From: Bacillota bacterium
GTDB taxonomy: Bacteria > Bacillota > Clostridia > Christensenellales > CAG-138
Assembly (NCBI GenBank): GCA_023395595.1
Contig: JAEWYO010000023.1
Coordinates: 1 to 64,000 of the forward strand
Length of the DNA: 64,000 bases
Direction: 5' to 3'
Shown here: piece after piece, positions 38,901 to 45,643 of the stretch
Layout of the letters: each line of letters opens with the position of its first letter
Position numbering within the stretch: position 1 is the first letter of the stretch
Notes under the pieces: generated by a model
Told to the model about the DNA's origin: nothing
What the model saw: only the letters and a program-made list of their open reading frames with translations
The model's database searches: none
Position numbers and translations under genes: made by a program

Positions 38901-41900
38901 GTCAACGACGCGCCGGTTGCAAACGCAGACACAGCCGTAACGAACGAAGACCACGCGACAGATCCGATTGACGTGCTGGCAAACGATACCGACATCGACA
39001 TCAGTTCGACGCTGAATCAGTACGTTGCGCATGTGCGCGACACATTTAGCGTGACCGGAGCAACGGTGACGGATGCGGCACACGGCAGCGTGAAGGTCGT
39101 TGAAAACAAACTCGTCTTTACACCGGCGGAGAACTGGTTTGGCGAGGAAGTGATCGCGTATACGATGAGTGACGGAAACGGCGGCAGCGCAAGCAGCACC
39201 GTAACGGTGACAGTAAACTCCGTCAACGACCTGCCGTATCTCACCATGGCACCCGGGTATCAATACCTCACGGAAGACGGACCGGATGGCAGCAGCCTGT
39301 TCTATGTTGGCGATATCGAAACGAAGGTTTCGCTTGTGAACGTGACGCTCAAGAGCTGCGACAACACGACGCTGATTCCGCTCTCGGCGATCACGCTGGA
39401 GCACAAAGGCGGCGGTGGCAGACTCATTACGGTCAATCCGGCGGACAATCTCTTTGGAGATGCGTTGATCACGCTGGAGTTGGAAGATGAGGACGGCGGC
39501 AAAACAGAAGTCACTATGGAGGTGCATGTTTCCTCCGTCAATGATGCACCGACGGCCGCAGACAAGACGCTCCATATCAGCGAAGACGCGGCGCTGCAGA
39601 CGGTTGCGGCATCAATCCTCGTGGATGATGTGGACATTGCGACCAACGCGGACGTGCTCACGCTCTCCATCACGACAGCCGCACAGCACGGCACCGCGGC
39701 GATTGACGCGGACGGCAACGTGACGTATCTCCCGAATGCAAACTTCAATGGCGTGGACAGCTTTGTCTACACCGTGACCGACAAGGCGGGCGCGACGGAT
39801 ACAGGCACGTTCACCATCAACATCGCGCAGGTGAATGACGCGCCGGCTGCGGGCGACGATGCCGACGAGACCGACGAAGACACGGCGGTTGTGATCGATG
39901 TGCTGGCAAACGACAGCGACATCGACACGGACGAAGACCTGAACGCGAATCCGAAAGATGAGAGCATCGTGGTCGACATTTCGGGTGCGGATCTCGTCTC
40001 CCCGAGCCATGGTGCAATTACAACCGACGGGGCGACGATTACCTACACGCCGGACAAAGACTACAACGGCACCGACACCTTTGAATATGATTGCTATGAC
40101 GGCGATGTCAAGGTGCGTGCTCAAGTGACGGTCACGATCCATCAGGTGAACGATGCACCGATGGCAAACGCGGACAGCACCTCGACAAATGAAGACACTA
40201 AGGTGTCCTTTGAAGTGCTGGCGAACGATACCGACGTGGATACCGACGATGACTTGAACAAAGACACAAAGCACGACAAGAGTGAGTTCAGCATCACGGA
40301 TTGCTACTTCTATGGTGGATCGAACGGAACATTCAGCTATGAAGGCGGCACGATTGCCTATACGCCTGCTGCTGACTTCCACGGCACACAGCTCATTCAA
40401 TACGTGCTCAGCGACGGGCACGGCAAGACTAGCATTGGCACACTGACCATTCTGGTTGGATCGGTCAACGACGCACCCGTTGCCGCGCCGGACACGATGA
40501 GCGCAGAAGAAGACCATACGGCTTCCGTGAATGTCCTCGCGAACGATACGGACGAGGACACGGATGACACGAAGACGTTCGTCGGCTTCCTGGAGCCGAC
40601 CAGCGGGCTGCACGGCACGTTTGCAACGGACGCGGAAGGCAATGTCTCGTTCACGCCGGATGCAAACTACAACGGCACGTTTGACATTAAGTATCAGATG
40701 CGCGATGCGGCGGGCGCAACAAGCTCCGCTACGCTCACGGTCACAATAACGCCCGTGAACGACGCGCCGGTTGCGGACGACAGCCTTGTTTCCACCGACG
40801 AAGACACCGCAAAAGAGATCGATGTTTCCAGCCTGATTGGCGATGTGGACATCGACACCAACGCGGACACCATTTCGGTGAGTGTTGCAGCAGCGGGAGA
40901 GCCCGCGCACGGAAGCATCCGCGTCAGCGGAACGAAGATTACCTTCACGCCGGACGCGAACTTCAACGGCGCGGACGAGATCACCTATACCGTGACCGAC
41001 TCCAAGGGCGCAACCGACACAGGTAAACTCAGCATCACAATCCACGCGGTCAACGACGCGCCCAAAGCAGTTGCGGACGAGGCGATCACGAACGAAGACA
41101 CGGCGAAGAACATCTACGTGTTGACGAACGATTCGGATGTGGACACGGATGCGGCGCTGAACCTCACACCCGCAAGCGCGCCGACGATCCTCTCGGTCTC
41201 CAACGGCACGCACGGAACGGCGATTGTGGACGGCACAAAGATCGTCTACACGCCGGACGAGAACTACAACGGCACGGACGAGATCACCTATGTGCTGAGC
41301 GATGGACTCTTGACAGCGCAAGCACGCGTTTCCATCACGATCACCCAGGTCAATGACGACATCCTCGCCGAGGACGACACCGCTACGACCAACGACGAAG
41401 ACAAGGTTACGGTGGATGCGCTCAAGAACGACACGGATGTGGACACCGATCCCGCGCTGAACGAGGACGAACTGCACCTGCGCACGAGCTTTGCGATCAC
41501 GTCTGTGAGCACACCGGCACACGGCAAGGCGCAGATTGTCTCCGGCAAGATCGACTATACGCCGGATGATCGTTATGCAGGCCATGACACCTTCACCTAC
41601 ACCGTTTCGGACGGGCACGGAAAGACGGACACCGCAAACGTGACGATCACGGTTGTCAGTGTCAATGATCCGCCGGTGATTCTCGCGGTGACGAGCCCCA
41701 AGGACGGCGACCGCGCAGGCACAGGCTCCAAAGTTACCGTGAATTGGACGAGCTTTGACATCGATGGCGACGCGTTGACGTACACGCTCGAATACTACGA
41801 TGGCAAGACCTGGCACGAGATCAAGAATGACCTGACCACGACGACGTACGAGTTCGCAATTCCGGATTCGCTGGCAAGTACTGACGGGTTGAAATTCCGC

Positions 41901-43379
41901 GTGAACGCACGCGACAGCCAGTTCACGAGCGACTATGGCTACTCCGGCGCGATGAAGGTGGACAAAGACGCACCCAAGGGCACTGTTGTGACCATGCAGA
42001 CGGCAGACGGGCGCACCTATACCGCGGGAACATGGACGAACCAGACCGTAACCGTGGTCGCGAGCAGCGCGGTGGATGCCTCCAAGGTCACGTACTACTA
42101 TGACATGGACGGCGGAACGAGCGCGGCGGCAGCCGGTATGGACGTGGTCGCTGGAGTTCACACCGTGAACATCAAGGCTGTGGACGAATACGGCAACACG
42201 GCTGAGGTCGGTGGCTATATCGCCCGCGTGGACAAGCAGCAGCCCGCTGTGCCGGAGATTCGCGAGAGCGTGTCCGGCGGCAGCATTCTGCTGACGCTGA
42301 CGCTGCAAACCGATCCCGGCGGCAGCGGAAACGACAAGCTCACCCTGCCGGACGGCACCACTGTGAAGGCCACAGGCAGCCCGACCTTCTCGACAACGAA
42401 GAACGGCACCTACACCTTCGCGCTCACGGATGTCGCTGGCAACCGCAGAACCTTCACCTACAACGTGGGCACCGTTGACCAGAGTAAGCCCACGATTACC
42501 CTCGCTTCCGGCGCATACCGCACAGGAACGACGACGAAGGACCCAATCTCCGCGACGCTGACGTTTACCGATGCGGAGTCTGACATCGTTACGCGCGGAT
42601 ACCAACTCTCGCAGAGCAGCACACCGAGTGGCGCATACCGCACCTATGACGGCGCGCTGAAGATGAGCGATCCGGGCAAATACTACATTCACGCCTTCGC
42701 GAAGAACGCGTTTGGTCTTACGGCGTACGAGACGTTTGGCCCGTTCATCATTGAGGCGCAAGCACCCGCAACCGCTCCGAGCCCGACACCCGTGCCGACA
42801 TCTGGTGATGTGGTGGTCAGCAAAGAGGACGTGGAGGAGATTCCCGGGGACACCGTGAAGATCCGCCTGCCCGGCAAGGAATGGAGCGAGACGCTCACGC
42901 TTGAGGATGTCGGCCCCGGCACCTATGTGATCGAGGCGATGGACGCGGACGGAAACATTCGCACCGTTGAAGTGCGCGTCACCATGCGGGATATCTTCGC
43001 GCGGTCGATTCGCTCGTCGGGAGACAACGTGACGGCTGCGGCGGTTGCCGTGATTGCAGCGCTGGCAGGACTCTTCTTCCTGCTCCTGCTGGCAGGACAC
43101 AACATCACCGTAACGGTGGTCGGCGCATTCGGCAGCACGGAGAAGAAGCTCCGCACCCTGCGCCGCATCAAGTTCCGCAAAAAGGAACTCATCATCAAGC
43201 TGGATGACAAGCATCTCAACGGTGGCGAATACTGCGACCTGAAGATTGCAAAATCGCTCAGCAAAGAGATGCGCAAGAACACCGTAATCGTGACCATGCG
43301 CGGGGAGGAAGTACTCCGTGTGCAGATTCCGGAAGACTTCAACGAAGCATTCCAGCGCACGATCCGAATCGAGAAGTAA
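26922..43379 (+). CDS. Giant secreted cadherin-like/VCBS tandem-repeat protein
   Basis: About 5485 residues. The ATG at 26922 has a CTGGAGGAAC ribosome binding site and gives a clear signal peptide ending ALA-ES near residue 38. After about 550 residues of bacterial Ig-like modules come some 43 modules of about 100 residues, each with a VNDAP-type junction, an acidic EDT box, an L(A/S)NDxD turn and a YTP...F.Y....D..G.. core. This is the cadherin-like/VCBS family, which needs calcium and serves in large adhesins. Ig-like modules follow, then a Pro/Thr linker (ATAPSPTPVPTS), a transmembrane helix at about 5372-5392 and a basic cytoplasmic tail of about 90 residues. There is no LPXTG or SLH anchor. 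An internal 1245-bp repeat is described separately. Probably a surface adhesin or cell-cell contact protein (inference); its neighbours point to c-di-GMP control. Confidence 0.9.
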   Translation: MLSAQMSRIKRIGKRAFRVALCAMMVLQTLWVPNAALAESSAFYFRGYGAENMNGTTLNYATNGASVSGRDVTISSTGEGEAIGLVNLNDTGHDISKSVDLGGLEIDFSTVSNVTLEGEAGADNDVPTATVLFCSSSDIGSVISSVTLNKADNAVAGSETLSSGAKIPNGTRSIFVSLKGTNKTGSNTVTFTNTSLVIRDAAAPSCSADYIKDWTNQNVTVTITAADSDAGLEGIYVNDGKVSETSPYSFTISDNNTSFTAYAMDLAGKKSDVVSGTIDHIDKTTPAAPSSVPLSTSTWSNADVFVLMPALSAASGSPERYVYQIGAAAWADLTDGFAITAEGNTTIRVAVADAAGNRSSSAQATAKIDKSKPTISNATITSGSSSAKVDVTATDVGLSGIQTFSYASGEQTADYFTTGGTPISGGSFTVGVGGTYTIFASDYAGNTTLKTISITTAPTFDAVSNITMEEDETRNVPLSISDAESSRSELDIQVTTSDDALLKTVVLNKSDEAVSLDITPAANQFGGPVTVTVSVEDPSGQKVTRTFTVTVEAKNDAPVANDDEGITLSEDGVVEIDVLANDSDTADGDTLSIKSVGEAAHGTTLIVLGKIRYTPSENYAGNDSFTYTVSDGNGGTAEATVRVSVTQVNDAPSAYEDTAYTAEDTAATIDVLGNDTDVDFLTNTEETISLLSCTNGSHGTAAIEDQTIIYTPAANFNGTDTFTYTIKDAAGLTAEATVTIVVAPQADAPWFVGVADEYTMDEDEKNHEIAFEIHDVETPQDSLMLQAATLDGDLIDQSGVVLSGLGGSSAAVRLLLTPLANVHGDVQIKLTLGDGFETVEKTITVHILNVNDAPRAGGDTLNFTEDAAYLDIPIATLLSNDSDIDGDAVFFDGLASDPSSGAIALLDEGTLRYTPAKDFDGTTSFTYYISDGTARTLATCTLEAIGVNDAPAIVVEAAEIVGTEDTTLVIPFRISDNESAAADLSVIVASSDDNIVTSDGITIVNNGDGSGEVRILPAADANGTLTITLTVSDGEAQASDNVTLVIAPAQDAPVAEDDLIYVHYTTSRNFNVLVNDHDVDGDSITVKEFSATLPGTLTLNSDKLSFHYVPAIGETGTATFTYTITDGKATDTATVTLDVISETHNPVITAIDSQYVSEDGTTGGIAFSVSDEDVGDTVTIQVASGNKTLLPEDAEHIVVTNLGSGNYSLTLSPGADQAGTTSVTITATDKAGLSDSTTFYLHVLAQNDAPIAANDTLSVDEDGTLTLSLLANDSDPDGDTIWLSALSNAAHGYIERSGNTYTYHPYENWSGSETLTYRISDGRASAQATASITVNPVNDDPVAWEDWFELPNTSGTESANINVIGNDYDVDGDKVHAYRIETAPKYGTAEIQPNGTITYTRNQVSPLNNGADSFVYSIIDRDTATGDYRTDTAMVYIGVDFISTLYTYGRTVTCYEDDAAFNIDLSVSNPTPVNYALTVNTTTTLGTFEVVDNDTVRFTPAPDQNGYAVITYTVEQIGGGEKDTGTIWLRVYPVNDLPAITSAPESITMDEDTSGGKTFDVLYHDADCANEYLYFYVYTKDGSTTAPIPFQVGYSSATIDGGKRVTITTANNVNGTGTIVVGVSDGMTYVEREIDLTVNPVDDAPGVVPVSKTINEDSSVVFASPGSDSEVDGNTVVETIDPERGPQHGTAVLRANHTIYYVPDANYNGTETFYVIATDQTDAKLSNTALVTVVVNPVNDAPEIADLEYYQTTLEDEAKDVTLTVSDVDNTLTESSHYTLTSDNQSLVKNENITISNVSGTGMMIHVVPEANAYGTVKINVVASDGKLSATGAFQLKIVPVNDPPEAIDDTASVDEVTSTGAEAKPPKTVKTIDLLANDSDVEDGKPSVVSITNVVNATVTNIGGGKVLVSADGDFSGDVTFTYTVMDRAGATTSANVTLTINPVNDPPRAKDDSITIFEDATPQIDALNNDTDPEGDTLTISEVADPAHGTATVKDNKINYVPDKDYFGKETFTYTVSDGNGGTATATVTITIKPVNDAPTVNKHSSNSGDWVMQEDTTAPFHFVVADAESATSNLIIKITSLDETLVKTTQIALTTNAAGYKTLTITPVANAHGIVDLKVTVSDGLLSTEAIWPLEIISVNDAPVVTAPVQTTKEDTAVHATAYATDADGDSVTFAKKSDPAHGTVTVNPDGTYDYIPAKDYNGEDSFLIQANDGQLSNNIGYATVYITVKPDGDPPTAQDDSISIDEDAATVIPVLNNDSDEDVPYGDKISLLSITKPAHGTAVVDAGGILYTPSLNYNGTDTFDYTITDRDGKTDTATVSVTIRPVNDKPSGGDDTATVLEDHSVTIDATTNDDIDETTNPDLEDVTIVTVDKPLHGTAVVSEDKKSITYTPDENWFSPDGAPEVFYYTAKDSSNQTERFAISVTVTSVNDLPVISPDLADVSTPEDTRTGAITFTVSDVETAAGSLTVTATHLNGVLLPAISVNPDASGNCSFTVLPNANKVGSAVITIKVTDADGGQTSDTFTLTVSAVNDLPTAGDDVFTVAENKTYTADVLANDDVDTATGNGGDTLTLLSIEKPQYGTATIVGNKLYYVPKADRDTTVSYQDVFTYTMQDASGAKCTPTVTVTVTPVNDPPTISSIANVTGILEDAPDGTGIINFNVTDEEDDDNTLFVSAQSDNLTLFPLSNITIDNPTDDATGALRTVKVIPAANQFGSGKITLTVRDAQGLTAQTSFTVTVDSVNDEPNNGDKSFTVVEDVEKQLDVLKDIDPDYATTPNDYTITAIAANPSHGTVRIADDKKSVYYTTAQDSNEPDSFQYTVLDSYGAKSYTFTASITVTPVNDAPYIVYKGQPTYTIFEGTQQNDIPFEVHDVDNVAYAGGTDTVEVMLTAKSSNTVLLVGGMKIDTLTGYERDIDLKPNGKWNGSSTITITATDPDGLKATASFALIVNNVNEAPVAVDDSQTIQEDVTTTIAVLSNDTDGDLQTNPDTEKLTVKTVTSTDPNATITRASDGLGVVVVPKANYNGPLSFTYTVEDSQGAESNTATVKLTVAQVNDAPQPAQDSVTTNEDTFVNIYVLENDNDIDMDKDLNADPNAESISVVLTGGGLTTPAHGTISTDGTKITYTPAKDYNGTDTFEYYCSDVAGKKTKTSVGVLIYQVNDAPKAIADTASTNEDTPKDGIDVLNNDTDVDTGSTLNKNVLHSKSDFSITAASLTTPAHGSVEIINNKLKFTPALNWFGTEVVNYTMSDGHGGTANGTLTMTVNSVNDLPVYTTAPVDMNLTEDGADGTMDIVVDDVETLKNDLSVTVTGSTSPTLIATSDVTVTVGANGTRTITVNPKLNQNGTATITLLLKDGNGGEVSKQFKVTVTAVNDAPTAADKTLNISEDAAVVTTSKSLLVEDVDVSTNEDVLTLTITTAAQHGTAAIDADGNVTYLPNANFNGVDSFVYTVTDKAGLTDTGTFSINIAQVNDAPVAGDDADETDEDTAVVIDVLTNDSDIDTDEALNANPKDESISVDLTSDGLTAPSHGTVTTDGATITYTPDKDFNGTDIFEYYCTDGDVKTKAEVTVTIKQVNDASIANPDTATIDEDQETDSIKVLENDTDVDIDPTLNQDEALLRSKFYISAASLADPSVGTLDWTTDSIRFKPKANWYGEARIYYTMKDGYGSGASTTLIVTVNSVNDLPVYTTAPVNLELTEDGADGTMDIVVDDVETLKNDLSVTVTGSTSPTLIATSDVTVTVGTNGTRTISVNPKLNQHGTATISLLLKDADGGEVSKQFDVTVAAVNDAPTAADKTLHISEDAALQTVTASSLVDDVDIATDADELTLTITTAAQHGTAAIDADGNVTYLPSANFNGVDGFVYTVTDKAGLTDTGTFTINIAQVNDAPLPDEDSASTNEDTAVVIDVLDGDTDIDMDKALNAHPEDESISIDLTGEGLTAPSHGTITTDGATITYTPDANYNGTDTFEYNCTDGDVKTKALVTVTIKQVNDAPVANADTAVTNEDHATDPIDVLANDTDIDISSTLNQYVAHVRDTFSVTGATVTDAAHGSVKVVENKLVFTPAENWFGEEVIAYTMSDGNGGSASSTVTVTVNSVNDLPYLTMAPGYQYLTEDGPDGSSLFYVGDIETKVSLVNVTLKSCDNTTLIPLSAITLEHKGGGGRLITVNPADNLFGDALITLELEDEDGGKTEVTMEVHVSSVNDAPTAADKTLHISEDAALQTVAASILVDDVDIATNADVLTLSITTAAQHGTAAIDADGNVTYLPNANFNGVDSFVYTVTDKAGATDTGTFTINIAQVNDAPAAGDDADETDEDTAVVIDVLANDSDIDTDEDLNANPKDESIVVDISGADLVSPSHGAITTDGATITYTPDKDYNGTDTFEYDCYDGDVKVRAQVTVTIHQVNDAPMANADSTSTNEDTKVSFEVLANDTDVDTDDDLNKDTKHDKSEFSITDCYFYGGSNGTFSYEGGTIAYTPAADFHGTQLIQYVLSDGHGKTSIGTLTILVGSVNDAPVAAPDTMSAEEDHTASVNVLANDTDEDTDDTKTFVGFLEPTSGLHGTFATDAEGNVSFTPDANYNGTFDIKYQMRDAAGATSSATLTVTITPVNDAPVADDSLVSTDEDTAKEIDVSSLIGDVDIDTNADTISVSVAAAGEPAHGSIRVSGTKITFTPDANFNGADEITYTVTDSKGATDTGKLSITIHAVNDAPKAVADEAITNEDTAKNIYVLTNDSDVDTDAALNLTPASAPTILSVSNGTHGTAIVDGTKIVYTPDENYNGTDEITYVLSDGLLTAQARVSITITQVNDDILAEDDTATTNDEDKVTVDALKNDTDVDTDPALNEDELHLRTSFAITSVSTPAHGKAQIVSGKIDYTPDDRYAGHDTFTYTVSDGHGKTDTANVTITVVSVNDPPVILAVTSPKDGDRAGTGSKVTVNWTSFDIDGDALTYTLEYYDGKTWHEIKNDLTTTTYEFAIPDSLASTDGLKFRVNARDSQFTSDYGYSGAMKVDKDAPKGTVVTMQTADGRTYTAGTWTNQTVTVVASSAVDASKVTYYYDMDGGTSAAAAGMDVVAGVHTVNIKAVDEYGNTAEVGGYIARVDKQQPAVPEIRESVSGGSILLTLTLQTDPGGSGNDKLTLPDGTTVKATGSPTFSTTKNGTYTFALTDVAGNRRTFTYNVGTVDQSKPTITLASGAYRTGTTTKDPISATLTFTDAESDIVTRGYQLSQSSTPSGAYRTYDGALKMSDPGKYYIHAFAKNAFGLTAYETFGPFIIEAQAPATAPSPTPVPTSGDVVVSKEDVEEIPGDTVKIRLPGKEWSETLTLEDVGPGTYVIEAMDADGNIRTVEVRVTMRDIFARSIRSSGDNVTAAAVAVIAALAGLFFLLLLAGHNITVTVVGAFGSTEKKLRTLRRIKFRKKELIIKLDDKHLNGGEYCDLKIAKSLSKEMRKNTVIVTMRGEEVLRVQIPEDFNEAFQRTIRIEK
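36093..40463 (+). repeat. Higher-order tandem repeat of 1245 bp inside the giant gene
   Basis: Four module types A-B-C-D recur in order. Junctions: A at 36093, 37341, 38586, 39831; B at 36411, 37656, 38901, 40146; C at 36732, 37977, 39222; D at 37047, 38292, 39537. Spacing is 1245 bp in every case but one (first A is one codon longer). Module lengths are 105, 107, 105 and 98 residues. The fourth copy stops after A and a B-like module. Copies share long identical stretches, for example at least 53 bases starting at 36795 and 38040. Confidence 0.92.
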
Positions 43380-43713
43380 AAACACAATCCAAGCAAAGGG
43401 CGGGGAGCAAGACTCTCCGCCTTTTTTGCGCGCCAGCCACTTGATGAAAAGTTGAATACTGCTTGAGCATTATTTGAAAAAGCACTGATAAAATGCATGG
43501 TATAAGGTGAAAAAGTGCCATATTAGGCACATTTTCCTGATTTGACAACAAGAATGCACTGCTTCATAAAAAAGACGTAAAGTTGTCGGCAGATCGTCGG
43601 TTTTTCGTAATAGCCCCGTAACATTGAGCGGATATGATAGCAGCATAGCAATAGAAGAGAACGTGAACGAACCATTTTTCGTTTTGAGACCATGAAAGTG
43701 AGGCGGATTTCTC
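43380..43713. other. Non-coding interval
   Basis: After the terminator at 43399 it contains a small hairpin GTGCC/GGCAC (43515-43530) and a possible -10 TATGAT at 43633. No gene and no convincing complete promoter seen. Confidence 0.45.
43399..43427 (+). terminator. Intrinsic terminator of the giant gene
   Basis: 9-bp stem GGCGGGGAG with CTCTCCGCC (one G-U pair), 5-base loop, six Ts. Confidence 0.88.
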
Positions 43714-44763
43714 ATGAAACGAGTGTATATGATTACCGGCATCGGCGGGCACCTAGGCAATACGGTTGCGCGGGAGCTGCTTTCCGCGGGCGAAACCGTG
43801 CGCGGCTTTGCCCTGCCAAACGAGGACGTGACCATGCTCTATGGCGACGCGGTGTCCATCGTCCGAGGCGACGTGCGGGATAAGCAGTCGATGGAGCCGT
43901 TGTTCTACGGGTTGAAGCCGGACGACGAGATTTACTTTATCCATTGCGCGGGGATTGTCTCCGTCGCAACCAAATATGACCAGCGCGTGGTGGATGTCAA
44001 CGTCCACGGTACGGAAAACGTCGTGAGCCTCTGCAAAGAGCACAACGTGAAAAAGCTTGTGTACATCAGCTCTGTCCATGCATTGCCGGAGCTGCCGCAC
44101 GGCAACGTGATCCACGAGGTGGAAGGCTTCCAGGCGGAGGCGGTGATTGGCCTCTACGCCAAGACCAAAGCCGCTGCAACACAGATTGTGCTCGACGCGG
44201 CGCGGGCGGGACTGGACGCAACCATCATCCATCCCTCCGGCATCATCGGGCCCAACGACTACGGCCACGGCCACCTGACGCAGATGGTCATTAGCTATCT
44301 CAACGGTTCGCTGACGGCGTGCGTTGAGGGCGGCTATGACTTTGTCGATGTGCGCGATGTTGCAAGCGGCGTCATTGCCGCGGCGGACAGGGGGAAGAAA
44401 GGCGAATGCTACATCCTCTCCAACCGTTACATTCCCGTGCGCGAGCTGCTGGGCACCCTTGCCCGCGTAACCGGCGGCAAGAAGATCAACACCGTGCTGC
44501 CGCTGTGGTTTGCGAAGCTTACCGCACCGATTGCGGAGCTCTACTACAAAATCCGTCATGAGTCGCCGCTCTTCACGCGCTATACGCTCTATACGCTGAC
44601 CAGCAACGCGCGCTTCACCTACGAAAAAGCTCGCCGCGACCTTGGCTACAAGCCGCGCGACATCAGCGCGACCATCAAGGACACGGTTGCGTTCCTCACC
44701 AAAGAGCGAAAGAACCTCTTCCGCAAGCGCAACGCAACCAAGCCGGTCCCTGTGATGGGTTAA
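43714..44763 (+). CDS. NAD-dependent epimerase/dehydratase (extended SDR)
   Basis: A 349-residue extended short-chain dehydrogenase. The nucleotide-binding loop is ITGIGGHLGNTVAREL at the N-terminus, the catalytic pair is YAKTK (YxxxK) near residue 147, with YISSVHALPE before it and HPSGIIGPNDYG after it. Proteins of this type act on sugar nucleotides, dihydroflavonols or sterol-like alcohols; this one most resembles the dihydroflavonol-reductase-like branch, whose bacterial substrates are mostly unknown. It appears monocistronic and ends at a strong terminator. Confidence 0.88.
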   Translation: MKRVYMITGIGGHLGNTVARELLSAGETVRGFALPNEDVTMLYGDAVSIVRGDVRDKQSMEPLFYGLKPDDEIYFIHCAGIVSVATKYDQRVVDVNVHGTENVVSLCKEHNVKKLVYISSVHALPELPHGNVIHEVEGFQAEAVIGLYAKTKAAATQIVLDAARAGLDATIIHPSGIIGPNDYGHGHLTQMVISYLNGSLTACVEGGYDFVDVRDVASGVIAAADRGKKGECYILSNRYIPVRELLGTLARVTGGKKINTVLPLWFAKLTAPIAELYYKIRHESPLFTRYTLYTLTSNARFTYEKARRDLGYKPRDISATIKDTVAFLTKERKNLFRKRNATKPVPVMG

Positions 44764-44790
44764 CGATTAAGCAAGACAACACGCAAGCAA

Positions 44791-44824
44791 AACCCCGGCG
44801 AGGAGTAATCCTGCCGGGGTTTGT
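44791..44824 (+). terminator. Bidirectional intrinsic terminator
   Basis: Perfect 9-bp stem AACCCCGGC with its complement, T-rich on both strands, between the converging SDR and GNAT genes. Confidence 0.85.
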
Positions 44825-44866
44825 TGATGACTGGAGTTGTTGGATGCAACGGGTTAACTAAAGTAT

Positions 44867-45601
44867 TTAATCCTTCAGGATGTAGATGATATACGGATGA
44901 TCCACATGATAGCCAAGCTTTTCCGCCAGAGCAACGCTCCGCAGGTCAAACGCGTCCCAGCTGGGGTAGAGATTTCGTTCCAGCGCGGTGAGAATCAGCT
45001 TTGCGGCGCAGACGGTTGCCAGACCCTGCCTTCGGTACTCCGGCTTGGTGTCGATCTCGATTTCGAACCCGCCGTCATAGACGCTATAACTGCTGGCGCC
45101 GGACACAAACACGCCGCCGTGCAGAATGGCAACACCGACCCCGCGGGAGAGAAAATCTTGCTCGTTCGCAAAACAGCCGCAAAAATCACGCGACCAATCC
45201 TCCTGGATGCTCCTGCGGCAGATGTCCTCGTCAAACAAGCGAATATCAAACTCCGCTGGCAGCGAATCAACATAGCCTTGCAGTTTCTCATGTGAGAAGA
45301 CATCCGGCTCTTTTCGAATCGCATAACGCAGTCTTCTCTGTGCGCGGCTGCCGAATGCCTGCTCGATTGCCTCGCTCCACTCCTCGTTTTGCGGGACGAT
45401 TTCGCGCGCGGCAGCTTTTGCCGCGAAAGACGCGCTGGGCTTCCCTGCGAGGAAACAGAAGTCGCCTACCACAGCCTGTGCTGCGGTCGGCGTTTCGGGG
45501 TGGTTGGCCATTGCATAGCCCATGTGCCCTTGCAAAACGGACCAAATGAGCGTTTCATTCCAGCCGGAGAACAAGAGTGCGATTTTGTCCAGGTAGTTCA
45601 T
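44867..45601 (-). CDS. GNAT family N-acetyltransferase
   Basis: A 244-residue protein. The C-terminal half is a GNAT domain with the acetyl-CoA loop PEYRRQGLATVCAAKLI near residue 190 and the preceding beta strand GGFEIEIDT. The N-terminal half (WSVLQGHMGYAMANHPETPTAAQAVVGDFCFLAG) is typical of the GNAT_acetyltran family that includes the zwittermicin-resistance protein ZmaR. Substrate is unknown; an aminoglycoside-like or peptide amine is possible. RBS AAGGA is present. It converges on the SDR gene and is followed by the amidohydrolase gene upstream on the same strand, 42 bp away, so the two may be co-transcribed. Confidence 0.88.
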   Translation of the reverse strand: MNYLDKIALLFSGWNETLIWSVLQGHMGYAMANHPETPTAAQAVVGDFCFLAGKPSASFAAKAAAREIVPQNEEWSEAIEQAFGSRAQRRLRYAIRKEPDVFSHEKLQGYVDSLPAEFDIRLFDEDICRRSIQEDWSRDFCGCFANEQDFLSRGVGVAILHGGVFVSGASSYSVYDGGFEIEIDTKPEYRRQGLATVCAAKLILTALERNLYPSWDAFDLRSVALAEKLGYHVDHPYIIYILKD

Positions 45602-45643
45602 CGAGAAAAATCCTTATACGATACGATAAAACCAAATCAAGCG

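Noticed and set aside
36093..40463. CRISPR-like or mobile-element repeats
   Set aside because: The repeats are in-frame coding modules of 1245 bp without spacers, terminal repeats or transposase.
43160..43379. PilZ-like RxxxR (RIKFR) in the cytoplasmic tail of the giant protein
   Set aside because: The second PilZ motif (D/NxSxxG) is missing, so c-di-GMP binding is not supported.
36543..43385. Very long minus-strand ORFs (about 1010 and 1257 codons) antisense to the giant gene
   Set aside because: They are shadows of a repetitive, GC-rich coding strand. The products are Arg/Val/Asp-rich without domains, while the plus strand has a signal peptide and regular modules.
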